From: Clostridia bacterium
Lineage (GTDB): Bacteria > Bacillota > Clostridia > Christensenellales > UBA1242
DNA: 62,045 bases
Assembly (NCBI GenBank): GCA_017467585.1
Contig: JAFUSR010000002.1
Location: forward strand, 1-62,045
Direction of reading: 5' to 3'
The first letter of the stretch is position 1. Every line of letters begins with the position of its first letter. A program made the translations under genes and the position numbers. Below, in pieces: positions 40,497-48,715 of the stretch. The notes beneath the pieces are model-generated. The model made no database searches. It saw only the letters and a program-made list of their open reading frames with translations, and was not told where the DNA came from.

Positions 40497-41601
40497 CAAT
40501 CTTTCAATGCTTAGAATTAAAGTGACCGGACTTAATTTAGAAAACTTTTTGTTCGACTTTTTGTGTGCTGGCATGTCAGCCCAAAATTTAAAAAGGAAAA
40601 AAGACCACATTGTTTTTTCTTGCAGTGCAGCCAATTTAGAAACAATTAAAAGAATTGCTGGCAAATATAGCCAAAATATTGAAATCTTAAAACAAACAGG
40701 GTTTGTTGTTGTTTTAAAAAAGTTGCCATATATGATTGGTGGGTTTTTGGGTGTTATTTTTTCGGTGATGTTTGTGTGGCACATGACATCAACGATTTCT
40801 GCTGTGAATATTTCAGAGAGCAACAGACCCGGCAACTATTACAAAATAAGTGAAAGTCAAATATTAGAGGTGAAAAATTTTTTAGAATCTCAAAATATAA
40901 AAGAGGGTAAACGTATAAATTTTTCTCCGCGAGAAATCGAAAACAAGTTGTTGGCTGGCTTTGACTTTTTGGAGTCTTGTGCGGTTAGCATAATGGGAAC
41001 AACCGTTAGCGTTTTTTTAAGAGAGGCGGCAAAAAAAGAAAATGACAGCAGCAGTCAGGTTGTTGCAACCAACAACGGAATTATTGCAAGCATTCAAACA
41101 TTTTCTGGAAGGGCTCTTGTAAAGGCTGGTGACATTGTTAAAAAGGGGCAGGTTTTGGTTGAAAAACTCGGAGACGTTATGCCAAAGGCTGACATCAAAT
41201 TAAAAACATGGCAAACCGGAACGGCGTTTCATTTTGCAAAATCTCAAAAGATGATCGAGACCGGCAGAACGCAAGTCTCTAAGTCTGTCATAATGTTTTC
41301 TCGCAACATTTTGCCTCACAGCAAATGTCAATTTAAGAATTTTTTAGAAGAAAGGAGCTTGAAAAAAATTAGTTCTATTTTGCCGATTTATGTTGAAACA
41401 ATAACATACCGAGAAATCACAATTCAAGAAGACAAGTCAAGTTTTGAAGAACAAAGAGAGCAGATTTTTAAACTGGCAAAAGACGATGCCGCAAAAAAGA
41501 CCACTGGCAGCCCGGTTGAGTGCACCTACTCAGTTGTTACGGAGGGCGACATCACCAAGGTTGATTGTTATCTGCAAGTGATTGAACAAATTTTAGTCTA
41601 G
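40486..41601 (+). CDS. yqfD: YqfD-family sporulation protein
   Basis: This 371-residue membrane protein matches YqfD. It has an N-terminal soluble domain (about 1-80), one or two membrane segments (YMIGGFLGVIFSVMFVWHMT, near 80-100), a POTRA-like region (SNRPGNYYKISESQILEVKNFLESQNIKEGKRINF), and a beta domain with VVATNNGIIASIQTFSGRALVKAGDIVKKGQVLVEK, which resembles a lipoyl/HlyD-like hammerhead. GGAGA supports ATG 40486. Together with YqfC it suggests that this lineage sporulates or did so. Confidence 0.9.
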   Translation: MKIDNLSMLRIKVTGLNLENFLFDFLCAGMSAQNLKRKKDHIVFSCSAANLETIKRIAGKYSQNIEILKQTGFVVVLKKLPYMIGGFLGVIFSVMFVWHMTSTISAVNISESNRPGNYYKISESQILEVKNFLESQNIKEGKRINFSPREIENKLLAGFDFLESCAVSIMGTTVSVFLREAAKKENDSSSQVVATNNGIIASIQTFSGRALVKAGDIVKKGQVLVEKLGDVMPKADIKLKTWQTGTAFHFAKSQKMIETGRTQVSKSVIMFSRNILPHSKCQFKNFLEERSLKKISSILPIYVETITYREITIQEDKSSFEEQREQIFKLAKDDAAKKTTGSPVECTYSVVTEGDITKVDCYLQVIEQILV

Positions 41602-41624
41602 TGTGGTTTTGATGTTAAATATTG

Positions 41625-41653
41625 TTGCCAAAAAATTTCTTTTCAGTTAAAAT
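41625..41653 (+). promoter_or_regulatory. Promoter of ybeY
   Basis: TTGCCA (41625-41630), 17 bases, TAAAAT (41648-41653). The leader would be about ten bases, almost all of it the GGTGGAGAGAG site. Confidence 0.65.
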
Positions 41654-41669
41654 AATGGTGGAGAGAGTT

Positions 41670-42110
41670 ATGACAATAAACATTTTAGGTTTTGCACTTC
41701 CAGTATATAAAAAAACAGCAAAGAGAACTGCAGAACAAACACTTGAATTTTTAGGCATGAAAGATGTTGAACTATCAATTAAGTTTGTTTCTAAAAAAGA
41801 AATTCAAAGGCTCAACAAAGAATTTAGAAATATCGACAGGGTAACCGACGTTTTGTCATTTCCGGCAACCAATTGCAAAGTTGGTGAAAAGCTAAGCTCG
41901 GGTGAATATGCTGGCGACATGGCACTATGCTTGGCAAAAGCAAAGCAGCAGGGCAGAGAATATAAAAACGGAACCAAGGCAGAGCTGTCAAAGCTTGTCA
42001 CCCACAGCATCCTTCATCTTGTTGGATATGACCACATTAAAGATGAAGATTATGTTGTTATGAAAGATCAAGAGGATAAAATTGAAAAATACATAAAGGA
42101 GCAAAGATAA
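41670..42110 (+). CDS. ybeY: rRNA maturation endoribonuclease YbeY
   Basis: This 146-residue metal-dependent RNase acts in 16S rRNA 3' maturation and quality control. The zinc motif HSILHLVGYDH (about 112-122) is complete and the upstream 'LNKEFRNIDRVTDVLSFP' is diagnostic. ATG 41670 is used because of GGAGAGAG; an upstream in-frame start would include the promoter. phoH and dgkA/cdd, usual neighbours, are missing here. era follows after two bases. Confidence 0.95.
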   Translation: MTINILGFALPVYKKTAKRTAEQTLEFLGMKDVELSIKFVSKKEIQRLNKEFRNIDRVTDVLSFPATNCKVGEKLSSGEYAGDMALCLAKAKQQGREYKNGTKAELSKLVTHSILHLVGYDHIKDEDYVVMKDQEDKIEKYIKEQR

Positions 42111-42112
42111 AG

Positions 42113-43003
42113 GTGGCATTTAAGTCTGGCTTTATTGCGATTATTGGAAAACCAAATGTTGGCAAATCTAGTTTGATTAACGCAATTATTGGCGAAAAGG
42201 TTTGCATAACAAGTCCAAAACCACAGACAACAAGAAACAAAATTCTGGGAATATATAACACCCCAGAATATCAAATGGTGTTTGTTGACACCCCGGGCGT
42301 GCAGAACACTCAGTCTGCGCTTGGTTCTTACATGACAAAGGCAACAGCAAGTGGGGCAGCGGGCGCAGATGCAATTGTTATTTTGTTAGATGCAACAAGC
42401 GTTACAAACACAGACTATTCAATTATTTCTAAATATGAAAATTCAAAAGTTCCAGTATATGTTGTCATCAACAAAATTGACATTTCTAACTACGAAAAAG
42501 TTTATCCAGTTCTATCAAAGTTGAACAACTTTACATTTGTAAAAAAGTTCTTCACAATCAGCGCTCTTAAACGCAAAAAACTAGACGTTTTGGTTAAGGA
42601 ACTTTCTGAGTGCCTGCCAGAGGGCGATCCGCTTTACGACACAGACACTTACACCGACCGCCCAGTTAAATTTTTGGCAACAGAAATCATAAGAGAAAAG
42701 GCGCTTTTATATCTTCAAGAAGAAATCCCTCATGGAATTGCGATTGAACTTCAAAAATATTTAGAGGGGGAAACACAAACAACAATTTTTGCAGACATTA
42801 TTTGCGAAAGCGAAAGACACAAACAAATCATTATCGGCCGTGGCGGCAACATGCTTAAAAACATTGGTTCTTCGGCACGTCACGAACTTGAAAAAATGTT
42901 GCAAACAAAAGTTACACTTAAACTTTTTGTCAAGGTTAAGCCAGATTGGAAAAATAGCAGATATATGCTGTCTTCGCTTGGCTACGACGACAAAGATTTG
43001 TAA
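42113..43003 (+). CDS. era: GTPase Era
   Basis: This 296-residue GTPase assists 30S assembly. It has G1 GKPNVGKS (about 12-19), the switch region with TRNKILGIY, G3 DTPGVQ, G4 NKID, G5 SALKRK, and a C-terminal KH domain (QIIIGRGGNMLKNIGSSARHELEKML). It starts at GTG 42113, with AAAGGAG placed ten bases upstream inside ybeY. Confidence 0.97.
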   Translation: MAFKSGFIAIIGKPNVGKSSLINAIIGEKVCITSPKPQTTRNKILGIYNTPEYQMVFVDTPGVQNTQSALGSYMTKATASGAAGADAIVILLDATSVTNTDYSIISKYENSKVPVYVVINKIDISNYEKVYPVLSKLNNFTFVKKFFTISALKRKKLDVLVKELSECLPEGDPLYDTDTYTDRPVKFLATEIIREKALLYLQEEIPHGIAIELQKYLEGETQTTIFADIICESERHKQIIIGRGGNMLKNIGSSARHELEKMLQTKVTLKLFVKVKPDWKNSRYMLSSLGYDDKDL

Positions 43004-43090
43004 AATTTTGTCTTGTTTTGCAGGGGCGTTATAACTTTTAAAAAATCTGTCTATCATAAATTTATCATCAAAATAAGTGAGGGTATCTCC

Positions 43091-43258
43091 ATGGAAGACA
43101 AAAAACTTGCCAAATTAAAATTTTTGGAAGAGGGCTTTTGGAAGCGCTTTACTCAAACAGGCAACATTAGAGACTATGGCAGATATCGCGGAGCGAAAGA
43201 CCTTGTTAAAGAAAGACAACAAGAACTTGCCGACCAGTCAAAACAAAAGGAATTATAA
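43091..43258 (+). CDS. yqzL: YqzL-like small protein
   Basis: This 55-residue protein carries GFWKRFTQTGNIRDYGRYRGAKDL, matching the YqzL pattern 'f.w..F..TGsi.aYl.Y'. It sits between era and recO exactly as yqzL does in Bacillus, which supports the name. ATG 43091 has GAGGG upstream. Its function is unknown. The C-terminal KERQQELADQSKQKEL is longer than the Bacillus form. Confidence 0.75.
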   Translation: MEDKKLAKLKFLEEGFWKRFTQTGNIRDYGRYRGAKDLVKERQQELADQSKQKEL

Positions 43259-43285
43259 AGATTATTTTAAGGCAAAAGATAACTC

Positions 43286-44026
43286 ATGAACGAAATAAAA
43301 ACACAGGCTATTGTGCTTTCTAGCACTGACTATAGAGATGCCGACAAAAGGTTGGCTCTCTTTTCTATTGAATATGGTTTAATGTTCGCCACAATAAAAG
43401 GCGTAAAAAAGCCAAAGGCAAAACTTGCAAGCTATGCACAACCATTTTGTTTTGCAGAATATTTGCTTAGCAAAAAGGGAGACTTTTATTCTGTAATCAA
43501 CGCCAGTTCTGTTGAAAACTTTTTTAACTTAACATCTAATTTTGATAAGTATGTTATTGGAACTGCCATCTTAGAATTTTGCAGAAAGACGGTCAGCCCA
43601 AACGACCCAGCTCTTGGGCTTTTTGTGCTTACGCTCAAAGCACTAAAGGCTCTTGATATGACCGATGCAAACCCAATGGCCGTGCTCATTAGGTTTTTAA
43701 TTGATGCTTTTAAGCAAATTGGCTACGAACTTGAACTTTCTGCCTGCACAAAATGTGGAAGCGAAAAAAACTTGTCGCTCGGTTTTGGCTATAACTACGA
43801 CAATGGTGGCCTAGTTTGTCAAAAATGTATGTCTCTTTCAGAAGCATTGGTGCTTTCACCACAAGAGCAGGCAGTCTTTAAAAACATAATCCTTACAGAT
43901 ATCGACAACATTTCAAACTTAAAATTTTCCGGACGTGATGCACTTGTAGAAATAATAAAAATCCTTTCAAAACAATACAGGCTTTACACAGGCGAAGAGT
44001 TGAAATCTATTTCTGAATATATATAA
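43286..44026 (+). CDS. recO: DNA repair protein RecO
   Basis: This 246-residue recombination mediator loads RecA with RecR. It has an N-terminal OB fold (IKTQAIVLSSTDYRDADKRLALFSIEYGLMFATIKGVKK), a helical middle, and a zinc-binding motif CTKCG...CQKC near residues 155-180. The length is normal. It closes the era-yqzL-recO group and is followed directly by a terminator that overlaps its stop codon. Confidence 0.95.
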   Translation: MNEIKTQAIVLSSTDYRDADKRLALFSIEYGLMFATIKGVKKPKAKLASYAQPFCFAEYLLSKKGDFYSVINASSVENFFNLTSNFDKYVIGTAILEFCRKTVSPNDPALGLFVLTLKALKALDMTDANPMAVLIRFLIDAFKQIGYELELSACTKCGSEKNLSLGFGYNYDNGGLVCQKCMSLSEALVLSPQEQAVFKNIILTDIDNISNLKFSGRDALVEIIKILSKQYRLYTGEELKSISEYI

Positions 44027-44051
44027 ATGCGACACAAGTTGCATTTTTTTT
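44025..44051 (+). terminator. Terminator of recO
   Basis: AAATGCGAC/GTTGCATTT with loop ACAA and eight T. It begins inside the recO stop codon. Confidence 0.8.
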
Positions 44052-44085
44052 GTGCAAAAAAACCACTTTAGACAAAATTTTTAAA

Positions 44086-44118
44086 TTGAATTTATCAACT
44101 TTTTGCTAATATTTTGTT
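44086..44118 (+). promoter_or_regulatory. Leaderless promoter for gene 44119
   Basis: TAATAT (44107-44112) stands six bases before the ATG. The -35 candidate TTGAAT (44086-44091) is only 15 bases upstream of it, so the promoter is weaker than others. No Shine-Dalgarno site. Confidence 0.5.
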
Positions 44119-45186
44119 ATGGATAACTTTTTGCTTGTTTTTGAAGATATTTCAGCTTTAAATGAACTGCTTTTAAATTACGAAAAAGTTCATGTTTTCT
44201 TCGATGACAAAGTGAGTCAAGAGAACAAGCAATTTGTTTTAAGTGCGTTGTCAAAAAAATGTGTTTTTAAAAGTTATTTTCCAAACGCAATTGCCACCAT
44301 AGGTCTGTCAGACAGGGTTAGGTTTTCTGGAGAAGAATTGGTTTTGGCAGTCGGTGGGCTTCAACTTCAGAGCTTGGCTAAATATTATGCAATGTCGGTT
44401 GGGGTTGACTATGCGCTGGTTCCTGCGTTTGAGGTGGCGGAGTATAGTTTTAGTCAATATGCCTTCGTCAAAGATAAATACTTTTGTTTTTATGAGTGCA
44501 AAAAGCCCAAGTTTGTTTTTGTTGCAAAGCGTTTTTTTGACGATGTCAGCATAAAAAAACTTAAAAGCGCACTAACATATAAAAATATTGTTCAGTTTGA
44601 AAAAGAATTTGAAACCGACATTTTGCAAAATGAGAAAAGCAATCTTGACAAAATTGTTAAGTGTGTAAATTTGTGTGATGACAAACTTTTTAGCATAATT
44701 AAAGTGTATGGCATTTGTGCTAGTCTGCTTTCAAAACAAAAAACTTATCTTTTTTTGGGAAACGAATATGTTGTCCTTTCGCTCTATGCGGGAGAAAATC
44801 TTTTAGACGACTTGCTGCTTGTGGATAGCATGTTATTTAAGTTATATGAGTGTGTAATTAAGTTCTCACCAATCGACAAGCAGCCAGAGTTGAACAAACA
44901 TGTGTTTTTGCTCAAACAAGACTTCAATGTTTCATCATTGCAATCTTCGGCAGCGGTGAGTGCGTTTTCTGTTGAAGACAAAAGAGAAATAAGCGGCAGG
45001 CTCCATGCTTATATTCCATTTTTAAAAACATATTTTTCTAACAGTTCAATGAGATTTGTTCCGGGCAAGTTTGATTTTTCAGCCAAAAAGCTTGAAAGGG
45101 CTCTTGCTCTGTCGAGTGGGCTTTTTTTAAGAAAAAATCTTATAAGATATTTGCGAGATTTTGGATATTTTGAAAATTTAATTTAA
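44119..45186 (+). CDS. Divergent dehydroquinate synthase/alcohol dehydrogenase-fold protein
   Basis: This 355-residue protein resembles the iron-dependent dehydrogenase superfamily (glycerol-1-phosphate dehydrogenase or AroB type) mainly at 'VLAVGGLQLQSLAKYYAMSVGVDYALVPAF' (75-104), where families read 'i.vGGGsv.DlAKy.A...g.p...vPT'. The third glycine and the Asp are replaced while A87-K88 remain. The metal-binding His/Asp set is not visible further on. It is probably a catalytically dead or repurposed relative. It stands alone after recO. Confidence 0.6.
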   Translation: MDNFLLVFEDISALNELLLNYEKVHVFFDDKVSQENKQFVLSALSKKCVFKSYFPNAIATIGLSDRVRFSGEELVLAVGGLQLQSLAKYYAMSVGVDYALVPAFEVAEYSFSQYAFVKDKYFCFYECKKPKFVFVAKRFFDDVSIKKLKSALTYKNIVQFEKEFETDILQNEKSNLDKIVKCVNLCDDKLFSIIKVYGICASLLSKQKTYLFLGNEYVVLSLYAGENLLDDLLLVDSMLFKLYECVIKFSPIDKQPELNKHVFLLKQDFNVSSLQSSAAVSAFSVEDKREISGRLHAYIPFLKTYFSNSSMRFVPGKFDFSAKKLERALALSSGLFLRKNLIRYLRDFGYFENLI

Positions 45187-45248
45187 AAGGTATAATTTGT
45201 TCGCCTTTTGTCAAAGATTGAGTTATCAAATTCAAAAGGGGAATAGAT

Positions 45249-45878
45249 ATGGGCAAAAAAGAAAGATTAAGATTTTTTAGAAAGGTGCATGTTTTTGTAA
45301 AACGAAATGCACTCGCGCTGTTAATTGCGTTTTCAACTGCTCTCACTCTCGGGGCAATTGCAATATCTGCATATAGCGCGCTATCCAAAGAAGATAACTA
45401 CAGCACTCCGGTGTCTAATGTGACAGAAGACACTGATCCAAATGTGCCAACTGCTGCGGAGCCAATTGTGTTCATTTCGCCATTAGACACCATAACCATA
45501 AGCAAAGAATATGCAGCAGACCATCTGCTTCAAGACAAAACAACTGGCATTTGGCAAGCTCATCAAGCGCTAGATTTTGCTGCCGCCGACAACACCGATG
45601 CTAAAGCTGTTTATAGTGGAACAATAGAGAGCGTGGTTAGCAGCATGATGGAAGGAACAATAATAACACTAAAAATCAACGATAATTTGCGAGTTATTTA
45701 CAAGAGTATGGCAGAAAGTTATGTCGAAGCTGGCGACAAGGTTGCCGCAGGTGCAAAAATAGGCAAAGTTGGAACAAACGTAACAGAAAAAGCCGAAGGC
45801 GTGCATTTGCACTTAGAGGTTAAAGAGAAAGACAAACTTGTTGATCCTAACAATTATTTTGCTTTTGGTGATAAATAA
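45249..45878 (+). CDS. M23 (LytM) peptidase, membrane-anchored
   Basis: This 209-residue protein has one N-terminal membrane helix (about 20-44), a short linker, and a LytM domain with the zinc set H105-x3-D109 and H186-x-H188, all present. Such enzymes cut peptidoglycan cross-links. Size, single anchor and domain order match clostridial SpoIIQ, whose LytM site is often intact; a SpoIIQ-like role is inferred, supported by yqfC/yqfD nearby. AAGGGGA precedes the start. Confidence 0.82.
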   Translation: MGKKERLRFFRKVHVFVKRNALALLIAFSTALTLGAIAISAYSALSKEDNYSTPVSNVTEDTDPNVPTAAEPIVFISPLDTITISKEYAADHLLQDKTTGIWQAHQALDFAAADNTDAKAVYSGTIESVVSSMMEGTIITLKINDNLRVIYKSMAESYVEAGDKVAAGAKIGKVGTNVTEKAEGVHLHLEVKEKDKLVDPNNYFAFGDK

Positions 45879-45882
45879 AATC

Positions 45883-45912
45883 AAAAGGGCACTATGGTAG
45901 TGCTCTTTTGTT
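45883..45912 (+). terminator. Terminator
   Basis: AAAAGGGCACTA/TAGTGCTCTTTT with a three-base loop follows the M23 gene. Confidence 0.85.
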
Positions 45913-45922
45913 GGCATTTTAG

Positions 45923-45952
45923 TTGCATTTTTGATTGATTATTTTATATAAT
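45923..45952 (+). promoter_or_regulatory. Promoter of pyk
   Basis: TTGCAT (45923-45928), 18 bases, TATAAT (45947-45952), followed by AAAGGA before the ATG. Confidence 0.6.
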
Positions 45953-45976
45953 TGACTTAAGAAAAAGGAAATAATT

Positions 45977-47341
45977 ATGAAGAGAACAAAAATTATTTGC
46001 ACAATTGGTCCAGCAAGTTCCAAGGTTGAGACAATTGAAAAAATGATTGCTGAAGGCATGGATGTTGCCAGATTTAACATGAGTCATGGCTCGTTTGAAA
46101 GCCATCATCAATTGATTGAAAATGTAAAGGCCGCAAGAAAAAATCTTGGAAGGCCAGTTTCTATTATGATAGACACAAAGGGTCCAGAGATTAGAATAGG
46201 GCAATTCAAAGAAGGCCATGTCCTAATTGTGGCAGGAAAAACTTTTGACCTTTTAACTAGCAAGTGCGAGGGGGACGACACCAAAGTTGGCGTCAGTTAT
46301 TCAAAACTGCCAGATGTTGTTGAAAAAGGAACAAAAATTTTGATTGACGATGGAAAAATTGAACTAAAGGTTGTTAGCACAGAGCCAAAAGTTGTTCACA
46401 CAAAGGTTGTTGTTGGAGGAAAACTTTCTAACAACAAATCCATCAATATTCCCGGCGTGGAACTTAACATGCCATATGTTAACAAATATGACATCGAGAC
46501 AATCGAATTTGCCTGCAAAGAAAAAGCAGACTATGTTGCAATCAGTTTTGTTAACACCAAACAAGATGTTCTTCAAATCCGAAAACTTTTAGACAAGTTC
46601 GGAGGCGGAAAAATTAAAATCATAAGCAAGATAGAGAGTCAAAAAGGAACCGATAACATGCTAGAGATTCTCTCGGTTAGTGATGGAATTATGGTTGCTC
46701 GTGGCGACCTTGGCGTCGAAGTTGACTTTGCAAAAATTCCGGTTATTCAAAAAGAAATTCTAGAGGCATGCACCCAGCAGGGCAAACTTTCGATTGTTGC
46801 AACTCAAATGCTTGAAAGCATGACAACAGATAGCCGCCCAACCAGGGCCGAAATTAGTGATATTGCCAATGCGGTTTTAGACGGAACTTGTGCAATTATG
46901 CTTTCTGGTGAAACAACTGTTGGGGCGCACCCAGTTCTTGCTGTTTCAACAATGGCCAAAATTGTTGCTGAATCAGAACAGGCCAACGAACCAAACAACA
47001 TTTCTTATTGCAATCCAGATGGCTTAACTCAAAATGATGCCATGGCATATGGTGCTTATTCTCTTGCTTATGCATCTAAAGCAGATGCAATTGTCTGCCT
47101 TTATGATATAACCGCAGACAATGTTAGCGACTTTAACCCAAATAGACACATCTTTTTCTTTACAACATCTGAAAGCGAATATCATCAGTCAGCAATGCTC
47201 AGAGGGGTTGTTCCAATTTTAACAAAAACAAGACTCGCTGAGGCAAGTTGCGTTGAACAACTAAAGGCAAGCAAATTTCTAAAACACAACTCACTTGTTG
47301 TGGTGCTATGTGGCGACACGATAAAACTCGCAAGAGTATAA
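45977..47341 (+). CDS. pyk: Pyruvate kinase
   Basis: This 454-residue enzyme converts phosphoenolpyruvate and ADP to pyruvate and ATP. Hallmarks: MKRTKIICTIGPAS, DVARFNMSHG, DTKGPEIR, the active-site lysine segment ISKIES, the MVARGDLGVEV loop, VATQMLESM, and MLSGETTVGAHP. The C-terminal domain is present but shorter than usual (typical 470-590) and there is no extra PEP-utiliser domain. It is a single gene. Confidence 0.95.
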   Translation: MKRTKIICTIGPASSKVETIEKMIAEGMDVARFNMSHGSFESHHQLIENVKAARKNLGRPVSIMIDTKGPEIRIGQFKEGHVLIVAGKTFDLLTSKCEGDDTKVGVSYSKLPDVVEKGTKILIDDGKIELKVVSTEPKVVHTKVVVGGKLSNNKSINIPGVELNMPYVNKYDIETIEFACKEKADYVAISFVNTKQDVLQIRKLLDKFGGGKIKIISKIESQKGTDNMLEILSVSDGIMVARGDLGVEVDFAKIPVIQKEILEACTQQGKLSIVATQMLESMTTDSRPTRAEISDIANAVLDGTCAIMLSGETTVGAHPVLAVSTMAKIVAESEQANEPNNISYCNPDGLTQNDAMAYGAYSLAYASKADAIVCLYDITADNVSDFNPNRHIFFFTTSESEYHQSAMLRGVVPILTKTRLAEASCVEQLKASKFLKHNSLVVVLCGDTIKLARV

Positions 47342-47352
47342 CTATAATTTAG

Positions 47353-47382
47353 TTGACAAATTAGTTCTACAAATTTTATAAT
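47353..47382 (+). promoter_or_regulatory. Promoter for gene 47410
   Basis: TTGACA (47353-47358), 18 bases, TATAAT (47377-47382). AAAGGA lies nine bases before the GTG start. Confidence 0.8.
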
Positions 47383-47409
47383 TTGTTATGTATTAAAGGA
47401 ATATACACA

Positions 47410-48459
47410 GTGAAAAAATCTATCAAATATTTTTGTTTCTTGTTTGTGTGCGTGCTTTGCGCACCACTTTTTGCTGCGTGCAATGCTAGTGGTGCAACTG
47501 TTGCAAAGGGTGTAAGGTTCACGCAAAAGGTTTATGAGATCGACAGAAAAGTTCCTGTTAAACTCGAATATGTTGTTTATCCTTCAACAGCTGCCAACTA
47601 CACAGCAAGTTTCGACTGCACAGCTTCTCATGGTGTTTATTCTTATGAAAAAGGATATTTTACAATAACTGATGAATATGAAGATATTCCAGACATTGAA
47701 GCAACAATCACTGTAGATAACTATAGCGACACATGCATAATTAAATTGATTAAATATCCAACAGACATCTACTTTGAATCTTCAGATGTAACAATAAACA
47801 AAAATGGGGCTGTTGGTCTTCAACTTTTTGGAACAATTGACGGTGAAACAGACAAGTCTATTGATTTCGACAAATATAACATTGAATATGTTAGCAGCAA
47901 CCCAAGCGTTGTTAGGATAGAAGGAAACACTGCAATTTCAACCGGAAAACCTGGCAGTGTTACTATTTCTGCTAGACTGAAAGATACTCAGGGCAACTAT
48001 GTTCCAATCGACAGAAACGATCCACTGAATTTGCTCTACACTGAAACGACAATCACAGTTGTAGAAAATGTGGCCAAGGCTTATGTTACAATCGAAGGCA
48101 ACGACAGCTTTTTGACGGTTAATGCTAACAACTATAACCAACAAGCATCAAACACCTATCAAACAAACAAGTCATCACTCAAAATGTCGGTCATGCTTTA
48201 TTCTGAAGATGGTGTTTTGTTAAATCCAGAAGATATCAACATTCAAGCAACTTCTGCAAGTGCATCAATTGCAACAGTTGCTAAGCAATCAGACAACACG
48301 TTTACGATTAGCTTTGTAGATGGGGCAACAACTTACACAGAAGAAGACGACGTGATTACCTACATTTACACCAGAATAGAGGTCACAAGTTCGGCCATTT
48401 CGTCAAATGGAATTCCTGTTAGGTTTGTGTTCTTCTTAACCAAACTTAAACCAGCATAG
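47410..48459 (+). CDS. Ig-like-domain lipoprotein
   Basis: This 349-residue secreted lipoprotein starts at GTG 47410 and has the lipobox LFAAC (Cys24). The mature part is beta-rich. Near residues 140-210 it has 'YPTDIYFESSDVTINKNGAVGLQLFGTI...VSSNPSVVRIEGNTAISTGKPGSVTISARL', the pattern of bacterial Big_2 Ig-like domains, with a second related unit near 240-330. It is the first of three genes with Ig-like or adhesin-like surface domains, separated by its own terminator. Confidence 0.82.
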   Translation: MKKSIKYFCFLFVCVLCAPLFAACNASGATVAKGVRFTQKVYEIDRKVPVKLEYVVYPSTAANYTASFDCTASHGVYSYEKGYFTITDEYEDIPDIEATITVDNYSDTCIIKLIKYPTDIYFESSDVTINKNGAVGLQLFGTIDGETDKSIDFDKYNIEYVSSNPSVVRIEGNTAISTGKPGSVTISARLKDTQGNYVPIDRNDPLNLLYTETTITVVENVAKAYVTIEGNDSFLTVNANNYNQQASNTYQTNKSSLKMSVMLYSEDGVLLNPEDINIQATSASASIATVAKQSDNTFTISFVDGATTYTEEDDVITYIYTRIEVTSSAISSNGIPVRFVFFLTKLKPA

Positions 48460-48474
48460 ATAGCAGAAAAACAA

Positions 48475-48497
48475 GGCAACCGCGAGGTTGCTTTTTG
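48475..48497 (+). terminator. Terminator
   Basis: GCAACC/GGTTGC with loop GCGA and five T. Confidence 0.85.
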
Positions 48498-48653
48498 CTT
48501 GCAAAAAGTTATCGAAAATTTTAGAAAATCAAATTTTGCTGAATAGCACTATGTTTTGGAGCATATACTTGTTAAAAACGCTCAAAAAACGCAAAATTGC
48601 TCATTTTTGACGTTTTTTATCTGCAAAAATTAAATTTTATTTTTAAAACTGTA
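48498..48653. other. AT-rich intergenic stretch with long weak hairpin
   Basis: No gene. Between about 48575 and 48620 AAAAAACG and CGTTTTTT arms enclose AAAA/TTTT, giving an AT-rich hairpin just upstream of the promoter. Function unknown. Confidence 0.35.
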
Positions 48654-48682
48654 TTGACAGCGACAAAGATTTGGTATATACT
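48654..48682 (+). promoter_or_regulatory. Promoter of large surface protein
   Basis: TTGACA (48654-48659), 17 bases, TATACT (48677-48682); AAGGGG precedes the ATG. Confidence 0.8.
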
Positions 48683-48715
48683 AACCGTGATAAAAAAACA
48701 AAAAGGGGAATTATT

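Noticed and set aside
48498..48653. Riboswitch upstream of the large surface protein
   Set aside because: The hairpin lies upstream of the promoter, so it would not be in the mRNA.
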